A DNA stretch of 33,141 nucleotides from Actinomycetota bacterium (lineage in GTDB: Bacteria > Actinomycetota > Acidimicrobiia > Acidimicrobiales > CADCSY01), in NCBI GenBank assembly GCA_019347915.1, contig JAHWKL010000014.1:1-33141 (forward strand), in the 5' to 3' direction. This document shows, one piece after another, positions 25,682-33,141 of this stretch. The notes beneath the pieces were generated by a model that worked only from the letters and a program-made list of their open reading frames with translations, ran no database searches and was not told the origin of the DNA. The position numbers were made by a program, and so were the translations under genes. How positions within the stretch are numbered: position 1 is the stretch's first letter; each line of letters opens with the position of its first letter.

Positions 25682-26497
25682 CGTGCCAGGTCGGCTTTCG
25701 CCATCGGGAGCAGCCGCCGGTCCGGGGGATGACGACCCCACGATGACGGGCAGCACCTCGCTGATGGGCCCGGGGACCACGGCGTCGACCACCTCGTCGT
25801 AGGGCGTGGGCGAGGCGTTGATCACCACGACCCTGGCGCCGGCCCGCAACGCCAGGGGGACGGCCGAGGCGACGGGCTGGACGGCCAGGCTGGTGCCCAC
25901 CGCCAGCAGCACGTCGCAGCCCTGCACGGCGTCGAACGCCGCATCGAGCACGCCGGCGGGCAGCGGCTGGCCGAACGAGACGGTGGCCGACTTCAGGATC
26001 CCCCCGCAGCCTGCCTCGGTGCAGGCGGGGTCGTCCTCCCCGTCCCGCAGTCGCTCGAGCACGACCTCCATGGGACCACCGGCCCCGCACGACAGGCAGG
26101 CGTAGCGGCGGAGGGTGCCGTGGACCTCGAGCACCCGCCCGGGGTCGCTGCCGGCCAACTGGTGCAGCCCGTCGATGTTCTGGGTGACGAGGACGTCGAG
26201 CTTGCCCCGGCGCTCCAGGTCGACCAGGGCGAGATGGCCGGGATTGGGCCGGGCCTGCCACGCCGGCGAGTGCAGCCGGGCCTGCCAGGTGCGCCGGCGC
26301 ACGTCGGGGTCGGCCAGGTAGGCCGAGATGTGCGACGACCGCTCGGCGGCCGGGTCCTTGGTCCACACGCCCTGCGGCCCGCGGAAGTCGGGGATGCCCG
26401 AGTCGGTGGAGATGCCGGCGCCGGTCAGCGCCACCACCCGCTCGGCCTCGTCGACCCACCGGCGGGCCCGGGCCACGAGCAGCTCGTCGTCCGTCAC
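25679..26497 (-). CDS. Sir2-family NAD-dependent protein deacylase
   Basis: A 272-residue sirtuin that removes acyl groups from lysine using NAD. VVALTGAGISTDSGIPDFRG (21-40) binds NAD, TQNIDGLH (105-112) is the ribose/nicotinamide pocket, and His126 in VHGTLRRYAC is the general base. Zinc cysteines are Cys134, Cys137, Cys159 and Cys164. VGTSLAVQPVA and VVINASPTPYD close the Rossmann fold. The Tyr/Arg pair that marks class III desuccinylases is not evident by eye, so acyl specificity is left open. GTG 26497 gives a normal N-terminus. The Pro/Gly-rich end (SSSPGPAAAPDGES) is probably disordered. The stop lies 11 bases upstream of the rhodanese-ThiF start. Confidence 0.92.
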   Translation of the reverse strand: MTDDELLVARARRWVDEAERVVALTGAGISTDSGIPDFRGPQGVWTKDPAAERSSHISAYLADPDVRRRTWQARLHSPAWQARPNPGHLALVDLERRGKLDVLVTQNIDGLHQLAGSDPGRVLEVHGTLRRYACLSCGAGGPMEVVLERLRDGEDDPACTEAGCGGILKSATVSFGQPLPAGVLDAAFDAVQGCDVLLAVGTSLAVQPVASAVPLALRAGARVVVINASPTPYDEVVDAVVPGPISEVLPVIVGSSSPGPAAAPDGESRPGT

Positions 26498-26643
26498 GTG
26501 ACCAGGATGGCGTCGTCGCCCCTTGACCGCCGCCCGGACGCCGTGCCAAAGTCACCGAACGCACACAGGTACATGGAACGCCCTGAGATCCTTCGAGCCT
26601 TCCCCCACCACATTCTGCACCGCTCCCGCTGGAAGGAACGCCG

Positions 26644-27297
26644 ATGCCCGCCGCTGCCTTGCCCTCGTTGCCCGCCGCCAGCCTCCACATCCGGCCCTGG
26701 CCCGATCCCGTCATCGACCGCCTGGGCCACGACCCGCGCTCGGCGTACGTCGAGCGGTTCTGGCTGGGCGTGCTGGGCCCGTCCACCACCTGGCTCCTGC
26801 GCCGGCTGGCGGCCCAGCTCGAGGCCGAACCCGCCGGCTTCGACCTGCCCCTGGCCGACACCGCTCGCTCGCTGGGGCTGGGAGGCGAGGGCCGCAGCTC
26901 ACCCTTCGTCCGAGCGCTCTCCCGGTGCTGCCAGTTCCAGCTGGCGCTGGCCGAGGACGAAGGCGTGCTGCGGGTTCGCCGCAAGCTGCCGCCGCTCAAC
27001 CGGCGCCAGCTGGCCCGGCTCCCCGAGGCCGTGCAGGCAGAGCATCAGCAGTGGCAGGAGAGCGAGCTGCACACGCCGCCGGTCGAGAAGCTGCGGCGCC
27101 GGTCACGGCGACTGGCGCTGTCGCTGTTGGAGCTCGGAGAGGACCTCGAGGCCACCGAACGCCAGCTCCTGCGTTGGAACTTCCACCCGGCCCTGAGCCA
27201 GGAGTCGGCGCAGTGGGCGTGGGAACGACACGTCGCCGCGCTGGCCGCGGCCCGCACCAACGACCCCTCCGCCGGCGACGGTCCCGCTGCTGCGTGA
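26644..27297 (+). CDS. conserved-looking actinobacterial protein of unknown function
   Basis: I cannot assign a function. The 217-residue soluble protein has no signal peptide or membrane segment. It contains SAYVERFWLGVLGPSTTWLLRRLA (helical), PLADTARSLGLG, SPFVRALSRCCQF, then a basic half with VRRKLPPLNRRQLARLP and KLRRRSRRLALSLLELG. The arrangement of an amphipathic helical N-part, a short 'SLGLG' element and a basic segment recalls winged-helix or other nucleic-acid-binding proteins, but this is inference. ATG 26644 is supported by GGAAGGAA about five bases upstream. The 146 bases before it hold no other visible feature. It ends convergent with the 51-residue membrane protein gene, with a hairpin between. 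Confidence 0.75.
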   Translation: MPAAALPSLPAASLHIRPWPDPVIDRLGHDPRSAYVERFWLGVLGPSTTWLLRRLAAQLEAEPAGFDLPLADTARSLGLGGEGRSSPFVRALSRCCQFQLALAEDEGVLRVRRKLPPLNRRQLARLPEAVQAEHQQWQESELHTPPVEKLRRRSRRLALSLLELGEDLEATERQLLRWNFHPALSQESAQWAWERHVAALAAARTNDPSAGDGPAAA

Positions 27298-27309
27298 GCG
27301 CAGCCTCCA

Positions 27310-27346
27310 CGCCGGCCCGGCGCCGTTGTGGGGCACCGGGCCGGCG
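27310..27346. terminator. bidirectional hairpin between convergent genes
   Basis: CGCCGGCCCGG (27310-27320) and CCGGGCCGGCG (27336-27346) form a perfect 11-bp inverted repeat with a 15-base loop. It lies in the 85-base gap between two convergent genes. There is no U-tract on either strand. Confidence 0.6.
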
Positions 27347-27382
27347 GACGCCGCCGTGGGGACTGGGCGACCTCGGCTGGCG

Positions 27383-27538
27383 CTACATGCGGGTCCGCCC
27401 GCCCAGCCGGGACCCGCTGACCGCCCCGACCACGAACAGGACGAGGGCGATGATGAGGAGCCACTTGAGGCCCTCGACGAACAGACCGACGCCCCCGAAG
27501 AGCAGGGCGAGGACCAACAGCAGAACCACGAGCCCCAT
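27383..27538 (-). CDS. small hydrophobic membrane protein (51 aa)
   Basis: The open frame from ATG 27538 to TAG 27383-27385 encodes 51 residues. Two hydrophobic segments, VVLLLVLALLFGGVGLF and LLIIALVLFVVGAV, are joined by VEGLKW, and the end is basic (SRLGGRTRM). A perfect AGGAGG lies six bases before the ATG, the best ribosome-binding site in the window, strongly supporting translation. Small proteins of this type are common and mostly uncharacterised in Actinobacteria. It lies just downstream of the broken phospholipase D gene on the same strand. Confidence 0.75.
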   Translation of the reverse strand: MGLVVLLLVLALLFGGVGLFVEGLKWLLIIALVLFVVGAVSGSRLGGRTRM

Positions 27539-27571
27539 GCGGAGCCTCCTTTTGTCGTAGAGGCCAGTTCC

Positions 27572-28619
27572 TTACCCGTAGAGCTCAGGGGGTGAACGAC
27601 CGGCTACAAAGAGTGGCGGAAGCAGCCGCAGACAGCCTCGCACGCCCGGTCGGCCACCGAGCGTCGCGAGGCGGACGTCGACGCCGCGGCGAGCAGCCGC
27701 CGCCAGCGCCTCGGCCACGCCGCGGCGGGGGGCGAAGTAGGCGGTGGTGATCCACAGGCGCTCCTGAGCACCGAGCACAGCGGCGAGGAAGAGAAGCTCG
27801 GCGGCGGCGGGACCGTGCCCTGGTGAGCTCCGGCTGAGCTGCACCGGGACCCCATCGGGCAGTGAGCCCAGCTCGGGGAAGTGGCGGGGCCAGCACCCGG
27901 GACGTGGTGTCGACCCAGTTGTCGAGGAAGGCCCCGGCCAGGTCGCGCACCACCGGGCCTTCCAACCGCAGGTGCGTGTCCCGCCAGCGTCCGACTCCCT
28001 CGGCATCGCCCATCCACTCGTCGGCCATCCCGAACCCACCGGTGAAGCCCACCGTGCCGTCGACAACGAGCACCCGCCGGTGCATGCGGTTGTTGAACTG
28101 GTCGAGCTGGTACCAGCGCGGCGGCCGGAACCAGGCCAGGGCCACTCCCGCTCGCTCCAGGTCGGCGGCCAGCTCGGCGTTGCGCTTGGCCGAGCCCCAG
28201 GCGTCGAGGAGCACGTTGACCTCCACCCCGGCCCGGGCGGCAACGGCCAGGGCGTCGACGAAGTCCCGGGCCATGGGCCCGGACCACAGGATGTAGTTGG
28301 ACAGGTCGACCGAGCGCCGGGCGCCGGCGATGGCGTCGATCATGGACGGCGCGATCTCCTCGCCGTTGCGCAGCACCGACACCCGATTGCCCTCCCGGAG
28401 GGGAGCGGCACACGCGCCTTCCACCCAGCGCGAGAAGGCGGCGGTGCCTGGAACCGCCGGTTCGGACAGCTCGAGGAACCGGCGGGCGTGACGGCGGTAC
28501 TTCGCCGCCTGGCCGGCGTAGACGCCGAGGGCCGCTACGCCGGCAGCTCCGAAGGCCCCGGGCGCCAACCGGCGTGACGAGGCAGCCAGGTGCCGCAGTG
28601 ATAACCCGCCGCCGGCCAC
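27572..28619 (-). pseudogene. degenerate phospholipase D/cardiolipin synthase-like gene (frameshifted, truncated)
   Basis: The frame from GTG 28619 encodes a membrane-proximal N-terminus and then PLD-family sequence: DAIAGARRSVDLSNYILWSG, VNVLLDAWGSAKR, and NNRMHRRVLVVDGTVGFTGG. The first HKD site has His180 and Asp187, but the lysine is Arg182. Near 27880-27893 the homology moves to another frame, which continues HFPELGSLPDGVP, PGHGPAAAELLFLAA and LWITTAYFAPRRGVAEAL. A further shift seems to occur near 27665, and the frames stop at TAA 27572 or TAG 27604. The second HKD motif is absent. An altered catalytic residue, frameshift and missing C-terminal half together make a pseudogene most likely; a sequencing indel could explain only the first shift. 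Confidence 0.8.
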
Positions 28620-28692
28620 GTCGGTCTTAGGCGCTCAGTGGGAAGTGCCGGTGGTCAGAGGTGATCAGTCACGGCCGGCGGTAGGGATGCGT

Positions 28693-28998
28693 CTACTCGG
28701 AGCCCGAGCCCTGGGCGCTGCTCATGGGGTCCTGGTCGCCACTACCCGTCTTGGGCATCCCGCCGAGCGGACCGGGCTCACCCTGGGTGTCAGTGGTGTC
28801 CTGGGCGTCGGAGTGGGGGTGGGACTTCAGGTCCTCCAGCTTGTCCTGCGCCGGGTTCTCGAGCGGCTCGACCGGCTCGACGTCGTGGCGCAGCGGCTCC
28901 TCGCCGCGAGGCCCAGTCGGCTCCGGGGCCGTCCACTTCTGGTCCCGCTGCTGCGGTGTGTCGACGTCCTCCTCGGGAATCGGCTCATTGACGGGCAT
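28693..28998 (-). CDS. small acidic, probably disordered protein (101 aa)
   Basis: A 101-residue hydrophilic protein rich in Glu, Asp, Pro, Gln and Ser, with no hydrophobic core (for example DVDTPQQRDQKW, DVEPVEPLENPAQ, GGMPKTGSGDQDP). It starts at ATG 28998 with AAAGGAA seven bases upstream. It follows pepA on the same strand after a 24-base gap and is likely co-transcribed. No family is recognised. Composition resembles stress-related disordered proteins, but no function can be given. The 73 bases downstream, before the phospholipase D remnant, show nothing clear. Confidence 0.65.
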   Translation of the reverse strand: MPVNEPIPEEDVDTPQQRDQKWTAPEPTGPRGEEPLRHDVEPVEPLENPAQDKLEDLKSHPHSDAQDTTDTQGEPGPLGGMPKTGSGDQDPMSSAQGSGSE

Positions 28999-29022
28999 GG
29001 CGCGTTCCTTTCCACGGCGGCT

Positions 29023-30504
29023 CTACTGGGGCAAGTTCTCCCCGCCCCCCGGCGGCCGGAAACGCTCGGCGCCGGCCAGGAGCTCCAGCAGCGTGCGCAC
29101 CCCGACGCCGGTGGCTCCCTTGGCCACCGGTCCCTCGTCCTCGTCGGCGCGGGCCGGGCCGGCGATGTCGAGGTGGACCCAGGGCACCTCGCCCACGAAC
29201 TCCTGGAGGAACAGCCCGGCGGTGAGGGCGCCGGCCGAGCGGCCACCGATGTTCTTCAGGTCGGCGACCTCGGAGTCGAGCTGCTTGCGATAGGCCTTGG
29301 GCAGCGGGAGGGGCCACGCCGGCTCGCCGGCCCGCTCCGCCGCCGACCGCACCTGGTCGACGAGACCGTCGTCGTTGCCCATCAACCCCATGATCTTGTC
29401 CCCGAGGGCGGTGATGCAGGCCCCGGTCAACGTGGCCAGGTCGACGATGGCGTCCGGCTCCTCCTCCACGGCCAGGGCCAGGCCGTCGGCCAGAACCAAG
29501 CGGCCTTCGGCGTCGGTGTTGAGCACCTCGACGGTCGTGCCGTTGCGGGTCCGCAGCACGTCACCCGGCCTGGTGGCCCGGCCTCCCGGCATGTTCTCGG
29601 TGGCGGGGACGAAGCCGAGCACCTTCACCGGCGGCGCCAGTGCCGGCAGCGCCGCCATGGCGGCGATGACCGCGGCACCTCCGCCCATGTCGGTCTTCAT
29701 CGTCATCATGCCCTCGGCCGTCTTGATGGACAGCCCGCCGGAGTCGAAGGTGATGCCCTTGCCCACGAGGGCCACGGTGGCCTGCGCCCCGGGGGGGTCG
29801 TAGGTCAGCTTGATCAGGCGCGGGGGCTCGTGCGAACCGGCGGCCACACCCAACAGGCCCCCGAGCCCGAGCTCGGACGCCGCCACCTCGTCGAGCACCT
29901 CGACGCCCAGGCCGGCCGCCTCCGCCGCCCGTCGAGCCCGGTCGGCCAGCTCCGAGGGGCTGAGGGAGCCACCCGGCTCGTTGACCAGGTCACGGGCCAG
30001 CTCCACCGCCTCCACCACCGTGGCCGCCCGCCGCAGGGGCTCCTCCAGGGCGACGGCATCGGGGGTGACGAGCACCACGCCGTCGAGGCGGCACGGGTCG
30101 GGGTCGGACTTGTAACGGGTGAAGCGGTAGGCGGCCAGCGCCGCCCCCTCGGCCGCCGCCTGCGCCGCCGCCGCCCGGTCGCCGCCATCGGGCACGGCGT
30201 CGAGCAGGGTGCTGGCCATCGAGCCCCGCTTCCAGGCGGCCCGCACCAGGGCCGCCGCCGCCCGACGGAGCACGTCGGGGCCGACGTCGGCGGCCGGCCC
30301 CACGCCCACGGCCACCACCGTGGCGTCGCCCCGCCCCGGCAGGGTGGTGGTTCCGCCCACCTTGGCCTCGAAGCCCCGGACCTCGAGTTGCCCCGGCTCG
30401 ACGCCATGGGCGTCACCCTGGACGGTGAGCCCTTCGGCCACGGGGATGCCGACCACCTCGACACCGTCGGGCAGGTCGGGGGCGGCGGTGACGGTGAGGG
30501 GCAT
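29023..30504 (-). CDS. pepA: leucyl aminopeptidase (M17)
   Basis: A 493-residue M17 cytosol aminopeptidase that removes N-terminal residues from peptides using two metal ions. The variable N-terminal domain ends near residue 165. The catalytic domain begins with RDLVNEPGG. Metal and catalytic residues are visible in VGKGITFDSGGLSIK (Lys249, Asp254, Lys261), KTDMGGGAAV (Asp272) and the signature NTDAEGRLVLAD (329-340; Asp331, Glu333, Arg335). The C-terminal block HLDIAGPA is also present. ATG 30504 has GGGAGG six bases upstream. The same frame is open much further upstream, but that is shadow antisense to metH. The gene is divergent from metH across 114 bases. Confidence 0.95.
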   Translation of the reverse strand: MPLTVTAAPDLPDGVEVVGIPVAEGLTVQGDAHGVEPGQLEVRGFEAKVGGTTTLPGRGDATVVAVGVGPAADVGPDVLRRAAAALVRAAWKRGSMASTLLDAVPDGGDRAAAAQAAAEGAALAAYRFTRYKSDPDPCRLDGVVLVTPDAVALEEPLRRAATVVEAVELARDLVNEPGGSLSPSELADRARRAAEAAGLGVEVLDEVAASELGLGGLLGVAAGSHEPPRLIKLTYDPPGAQATVALVGKGITFDSGGLSIKTAEGMMTMKTDMGGGAAVIAAMAALPALAPPVKVLGFVPATENMPGGRATRPGDVLRTRNGTTVEVLNTDAEGRLVLADGLALAVEEEPDAIVDLATLTGACITALGDKIMGLMGNDDGLVDQVRSAAERAGEPAWPLPLPKAYRKQLDSEVADLKNIGGRSAGALTAGLFLQEFVGEVPWVHLDIAGPARADEDEGPVAKGATGVGVRTLLELLAGAERFRPPGGGENLPQ

Positions 30505-30605
30505 GGGTCCTCCCAAGGAGCTGGTTTCCGTCGCGACCCTACCGGCGAGGCCATGCGCCGTCGGCGGCCGGGTCCCGGGCCCTCTCCCGGCACGAGGCCG
30601 GTCAG

Positions 30606-30611
30606 TACCCT
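30606..30611 (+). promoter_or_regulatory. putative -10 box (TACCCT) of metH
   Basis: TACCCT is followed by seven bases and then ATG 30619, the leaderless layout seen elsewhere in the window. No B12 riboswitch is apparent in the 114-base space shared with pepA, which is too short for one plus a promoter. Confidence 0.4.
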
Positions 30612-30618
30612 TGCGGCC

Positions 30619-33141
30619 ATGGACTTCCTCGGAGCCGCACGCGAGCGGGTGGTCGTGTTCGACGGGGCCGTCGGCACCAACCTCCAGTTGCGGGAGCTGG
30701 GCCCCGACGACTTCGGGGGGCCGGCGCTGGAGGGCTGCAACGAGATCCTCGTCGCCACCCGACCCGACGTGGTGGCCGAGCTGCACGCGTCGTTCTTCGA
30801 GGTGGGCTGTGACGTGGTCGAGACCAACTCCTTCGGAGCCTTCGCCGTCCCTCTCAGCGAGTACGGGATCGCCGACCGGACCGAGGAGCTCAACGAGACG
30901 GCGGCCCGCATCGCCCGCTCCGTGGCCGCCGACTTCTCCACCCCCGACCGTCCCCGCTGGGTCGCCGGATCCATCGGCCCCGGCACCAAGTTCCCGTCGC
31001 TCGGCAACATCGGCTTCGCCGAGCTGCGCGACGCCTACGAGGTCCAGGCCCGGGGGTTGCTGACCGGGGGTGTCGACCTGCTGTTGATCGAGACGGTGTT
31101 CGACCTGCTCCAGGCCAAGGCCGCCATCGTGGCGTGCCGGCGGGCCATGGCCGCCGCCGGGCGCACCGTCCCCCTCCAGGTCCAGGTCACCGTGGAGCTC
31201 ACCGGTCGCATGCTGCCGGGCACCGAGATCGCTGCCGCCCTCACCGCCCTCGACCCCATGCGCCCCGACGTCCTCGGCGTCAACTGCGCCACCGGCCCGG
31301 CGGAGATGCACGAGCACCTCCGCCACCTCAGCGCCGCCGCCCGCATGCCCCTGTCCTGTCTGCCCAACGCCGGGCTCCCCTCGGTGGTCGAGGGCAAGAT
31401 GCACTACGACCTCAGCCCCAACCAGCTGGCCGAGTTCCACCACCGCTTCGTCACCGAGCTCGGGGTCTCGGTGGTGGGCGGCTGCTGCGGGACGACGCCC
31501 GAGCACCTGCGGGCCGTGGTCGAGCGCTGTGCCGACCTCACGCCCGCACCGCGCGCCCCCGTGCACGAGCCCGGGGCGGCGTCCATCTACACCGCCGTCC
31601 CGTTCCGCCAGGACACGAGCTTCCTGGTGGTGGGCGAGCGCACCAACGCCAACGGGTCGCGCCGGTTCCGCGAGGCCATGCTGGACGACGACTGGGAGAC
31701 CTGCGTGGCCATGGCCAAGGACCAGGTCAAGGAGGGCGCCCATGTCCTCGACGTCTGCGTCGACTACACCGGTGAGGACGGCGTGGCCGACATGGAGCAG
31801 ATCGCCCAGCGTTTCGCCACCCAGTCGTCGCAGCCGCTCATGCTCGACTCCACCGAGCCCGACGTCATCGAGACCGGGCTGCGCTGGATCGGCGGCCGGC
31901 CGGTGCTGAACTCGGTCAACCTGGAGGACGGCGACGCGCCCGGGACCCGCCTCGACCGTTTCCTGAGCCTCGCCCGCGAGTACGGCGCCGCCGTGGTGTG
32001 CACCTGCATCGACACCGAGGGCCAGGCCCGCACCGCCGACTGGAAGCTGCGGGCGGCACGGGCCATCCACGACCTGGCCGTCGAGCGCTACGGGCTCGAA
32101 CCGTCCGACCTCCTGTTCGACCCCCTGGCCCTGCCGCTGTCGACGGGGATGGAGGAGAGCCGGCGCGACGGGATCGAGACCATCGAGGGCATCCGTCGGA
32201 TCAAGGCCGAGCTGCCGGGGGTGTCGACCATCCTCGGGCTGTCGAACGTCAGCTTCGGGCTCAACCCCGCCGCCCGCCACGTCCTGAACTCGATGTTCCT
32301 GCACGAGTGCCTGCAGGCGGGTCTCGACGCCGCCATCGTCCACGCCGGGCGCATCATGCCGCTCAACAAGATCGACGAGCGGGTCCGGGAGATCTGCCTC
32401 GACCTGATCTACGACCGCCGCCGGCCGGGCTACGACCCGCTCCAGGAGCTGCTCGCCGCCTTCGAGGGCGTCACCTCGGCGGCGGTGGAGAAGGAGGACC
32501 GCAGCGGCTGGCCCGTCGCCGAGCGCCTGAAGGCGCGCATCATCGACGGCGACCGCGACGGGCTCGAGGCCGAGCTGGAGGAGGCCCTGTCGGCCAAGCC
32601 GGCGCTGGCCATCGTCAACGACGACCTGCTGGCCGGCATGAAGGTGGTCGGGGAGCTGTTCGGTTCGGGCCAGATGCAGCTGCCCTTCGTGCTCCAGTCG
32701 GCCGAGACCATGAAGCGGGCGGTGGCCTGGCTGGAGCCCCACATGGAGAAGGCCGACCAGGGAGGCAAGGGCCGGGTGGTGCTGGCCACGGTGAAGGGCG
32801 ACGTCCACGACATCGGCAAGAACCTGGTGGCGATGATGATGGAAGGCGCCGGCTTCGAGGTCATCAACATCGGCATCAACAATCCGGTCGAGAACTACCT
32901 CGAGGCGCTCGAGCGCGAGCAGCCCGATATCCTCGGCATGTCCGCCCTGCTGACCACGACCATGCCTTACATGAAGGTCGTGATCGACACGATGAAGGAG
33001 AAGGGCATCCGCGACGACTACATCATCCTCGTCGGCGGCGCGCCGCTCAACGAGGAGTTCGGCCGCGCGATCGGTGCCGACGCCTATTGCCGCGATGCCG
33101 CCGTGGCGGTCGAGACCGCCAAGCAGTTCATGTCGCGCAAG
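30619..33141 (+). CDS. metH: cobalamin-dependent methionine synthase MetH, 5' part (runs off window; 3' end looks chimeric)
   Basis: An open frame of 841 codons with no stop before the window edge. Residues 1-~310 are the homocysteine-binding domain, with zinc ligands Cys223 (VNCATG) and Cys289/Cys290 (GGCCGT). A pterin (methyltetrahydrofolate) domain follows (VVGERTNANGSRRF, LLFDPLALPLSTG, GLSNVSFGLNPAARHVLNS). The B12 cap domain leads to the cobalamin-binding DVHDIGKN with axial His730. MetH transfers methyl from methyltetrahydrofolate to homocysteine through cobalamin. From about residue 735 the sequence departs from MetH: GMSALLTTTMPYMKVVIDTM and GGAPLNEEFGRAIGADAYCR are typical of stand-alone corrinoid proteins. 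No SAM-activation domain is seen. ATG 30619 follows TACCCT by seven bases. Confidence 0.9.
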   Translation, partial: MDFLGAARERVVVFDGAVGTNLQLRELGPDDFGGPALEGCNEILVATRPDVVAELHASFFEVGCDVVETNSFGAFAVPLSEYGIADRTEELNETAARIARSVAADFSTPDRPRWVAGSIGPGTKFPSLGNIGFAELRDAYEVQARGLLTGGVDLLLIETVFDLLQAKAAIVACRRAMAAAGRTVPLQVQVTVELTGRMLPGTEIAAALTALDPMRPDVLGVNCATGPAEMHEHLRHLSAAARMPLSCLPNAGLPSVVEGKMHYDLSPNQLAEFHHRFVTELGVSVVGGCCGTTPEHLRAVVERCADLTPAPRAPVHEPGAASIYTAVPFRQDTSFLVVGERTNANGSRRFREAMLDDDWETCVAMAKDQVKEGAHVLDVCVDYTGEDGVADMEQIAQRFATQSSQPLMLDSTEPDVIETGLRWIGGRPVLNSVNLEDGDAPGTRLDRFLSLAREYGAAVVCTCIDTEGQARTADWKLRAARAIHDLAVERYGLEPSDLLFDPLALPLSTGMEESRRDGIETIEGIRRIKAELPGVSTILGLSNVSFGLNPAARHVLNSMFLHECLQAGLDAAIVHAGRIMPLNKIDERVREICLDLIYDRRRPGYDPLQELLAAFEGVTSAAVEKEDRSGWPVAERLKARIIDGDRDGLEAELEEALSAKPALAIVNDDLLAGMKVVGELFGSGQMQLPFVLQSAETMKRAVAWLEPHMEKADQGGKGRVVLATVKGDVHDIGKNLVAMMMEGAGFEVINIGINNPVENYLEALEREQPDILGMSALLTTTMPYMKVVIDTMKEKGIRDDYIILVGGAPLNEEFGRAIGADAYCRDAAVAVETAKQFMSRK

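Noticed and set aside
27572-28243. Minus-strand frame inside the phospholipase D region as a separate gene
   Set aside because: Only its 3' half has PLD-like sequence and this continues the homology of the other frame, so it is the shifted part of one broken gene.
30505-32808. Long minus-strand open frame continuing upstream of pepA, antisense to metH
   Set aside because: It is the complement of the well-supported metH gene, shows low-complexity Gly/His/Asp-rich shadow translation, and pepA has a good start and ribosome-binding site at 30504.

Overview
The window is a gene-dense, very GC-rich stretch of actinobacterial-type chromosome. Several features point to Actinobacteria: an arabinan-donor module (DprE1/DprE2/UbiA-type phosphoribosyltransferase), a LytR-CpsA-Psr protein, an LpdA-type quinone reductase lacking the redox disulfide, an AccA3-like biotin carboxylase/BCCP fusion, many GTG starts, and apparently leaderless genes with a TAnnnT box 6-9 bases before the start codon. 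The absence of visible mycolate genes and the overall style suggest an Acidimicrobiia-like lineage, but that is inference. No rRNA, tRNA, CRISPR array or insertion sequence was seen, and no gene-free stretch exceeds 300 bases.

Bases 1-18305 form a cell-surface polysaccharide region. It starts with the end of a GT2 polyprenyl glycosyltransferase, a methyltransferase, a YbhN-like membrane protein, a GT-C-type membrane protein and a HAD-IB phosphatase. The dprE2-ubiA-dprE1 operon follows on the minus strand and makes the decaprenyl-phosphate arabinose donor. Next come a GalE-like epimerase, a sugar-1-phosphate nucleotidyltransferase and an anchored His-rich protein. The operon ugd, UDP-glucuronate decarboxylase (UXS), GT2 glycosyltransferase comes after that. 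A GT-C membrane protein and an LCP ligase complete the region. Ugd and UXS are consecutive pathway steps (UDP-glucose to UDP-glucuronate to UDP-xylose). The UXS gene is interrupted by a 463-residue intein with a LAGLIDADG homing endonuclease.

Bases 18421-26497 are housekeeping genes: pabB-pabC (4-aminobenzoate), a divergent birA / biotin carboxylase pair, lpdA, a rhodanese-ThiF sulfur-transfer E1 and a Sir2 deacylase. Two large hairpins lie between convergent gene pairs, at 20298-20370 and 23019-23067.

Bases 26644-33141 hold an unrecognised 217-residue protein, a 51-residue hydrophobic protein, a broken phospholipase D/cardiolipin synthase-like gene, a small disordered acidic protein, pepA, and metH running off the right edge. 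The last ~300 bases of the metH frame no longer look like MetH. They look like a stand-alone methyltransferase corrinoid protein of the proteobacterial type, so this end is either a chimeric join (assembly or recombination) or an unusual fusion.

The strongest points for a second look are the UXS intein, the MetH/corrinoid-protein junction, a GT-C gene whose only sensible start appears to be ATC, and the shared leaderless promoter layout.
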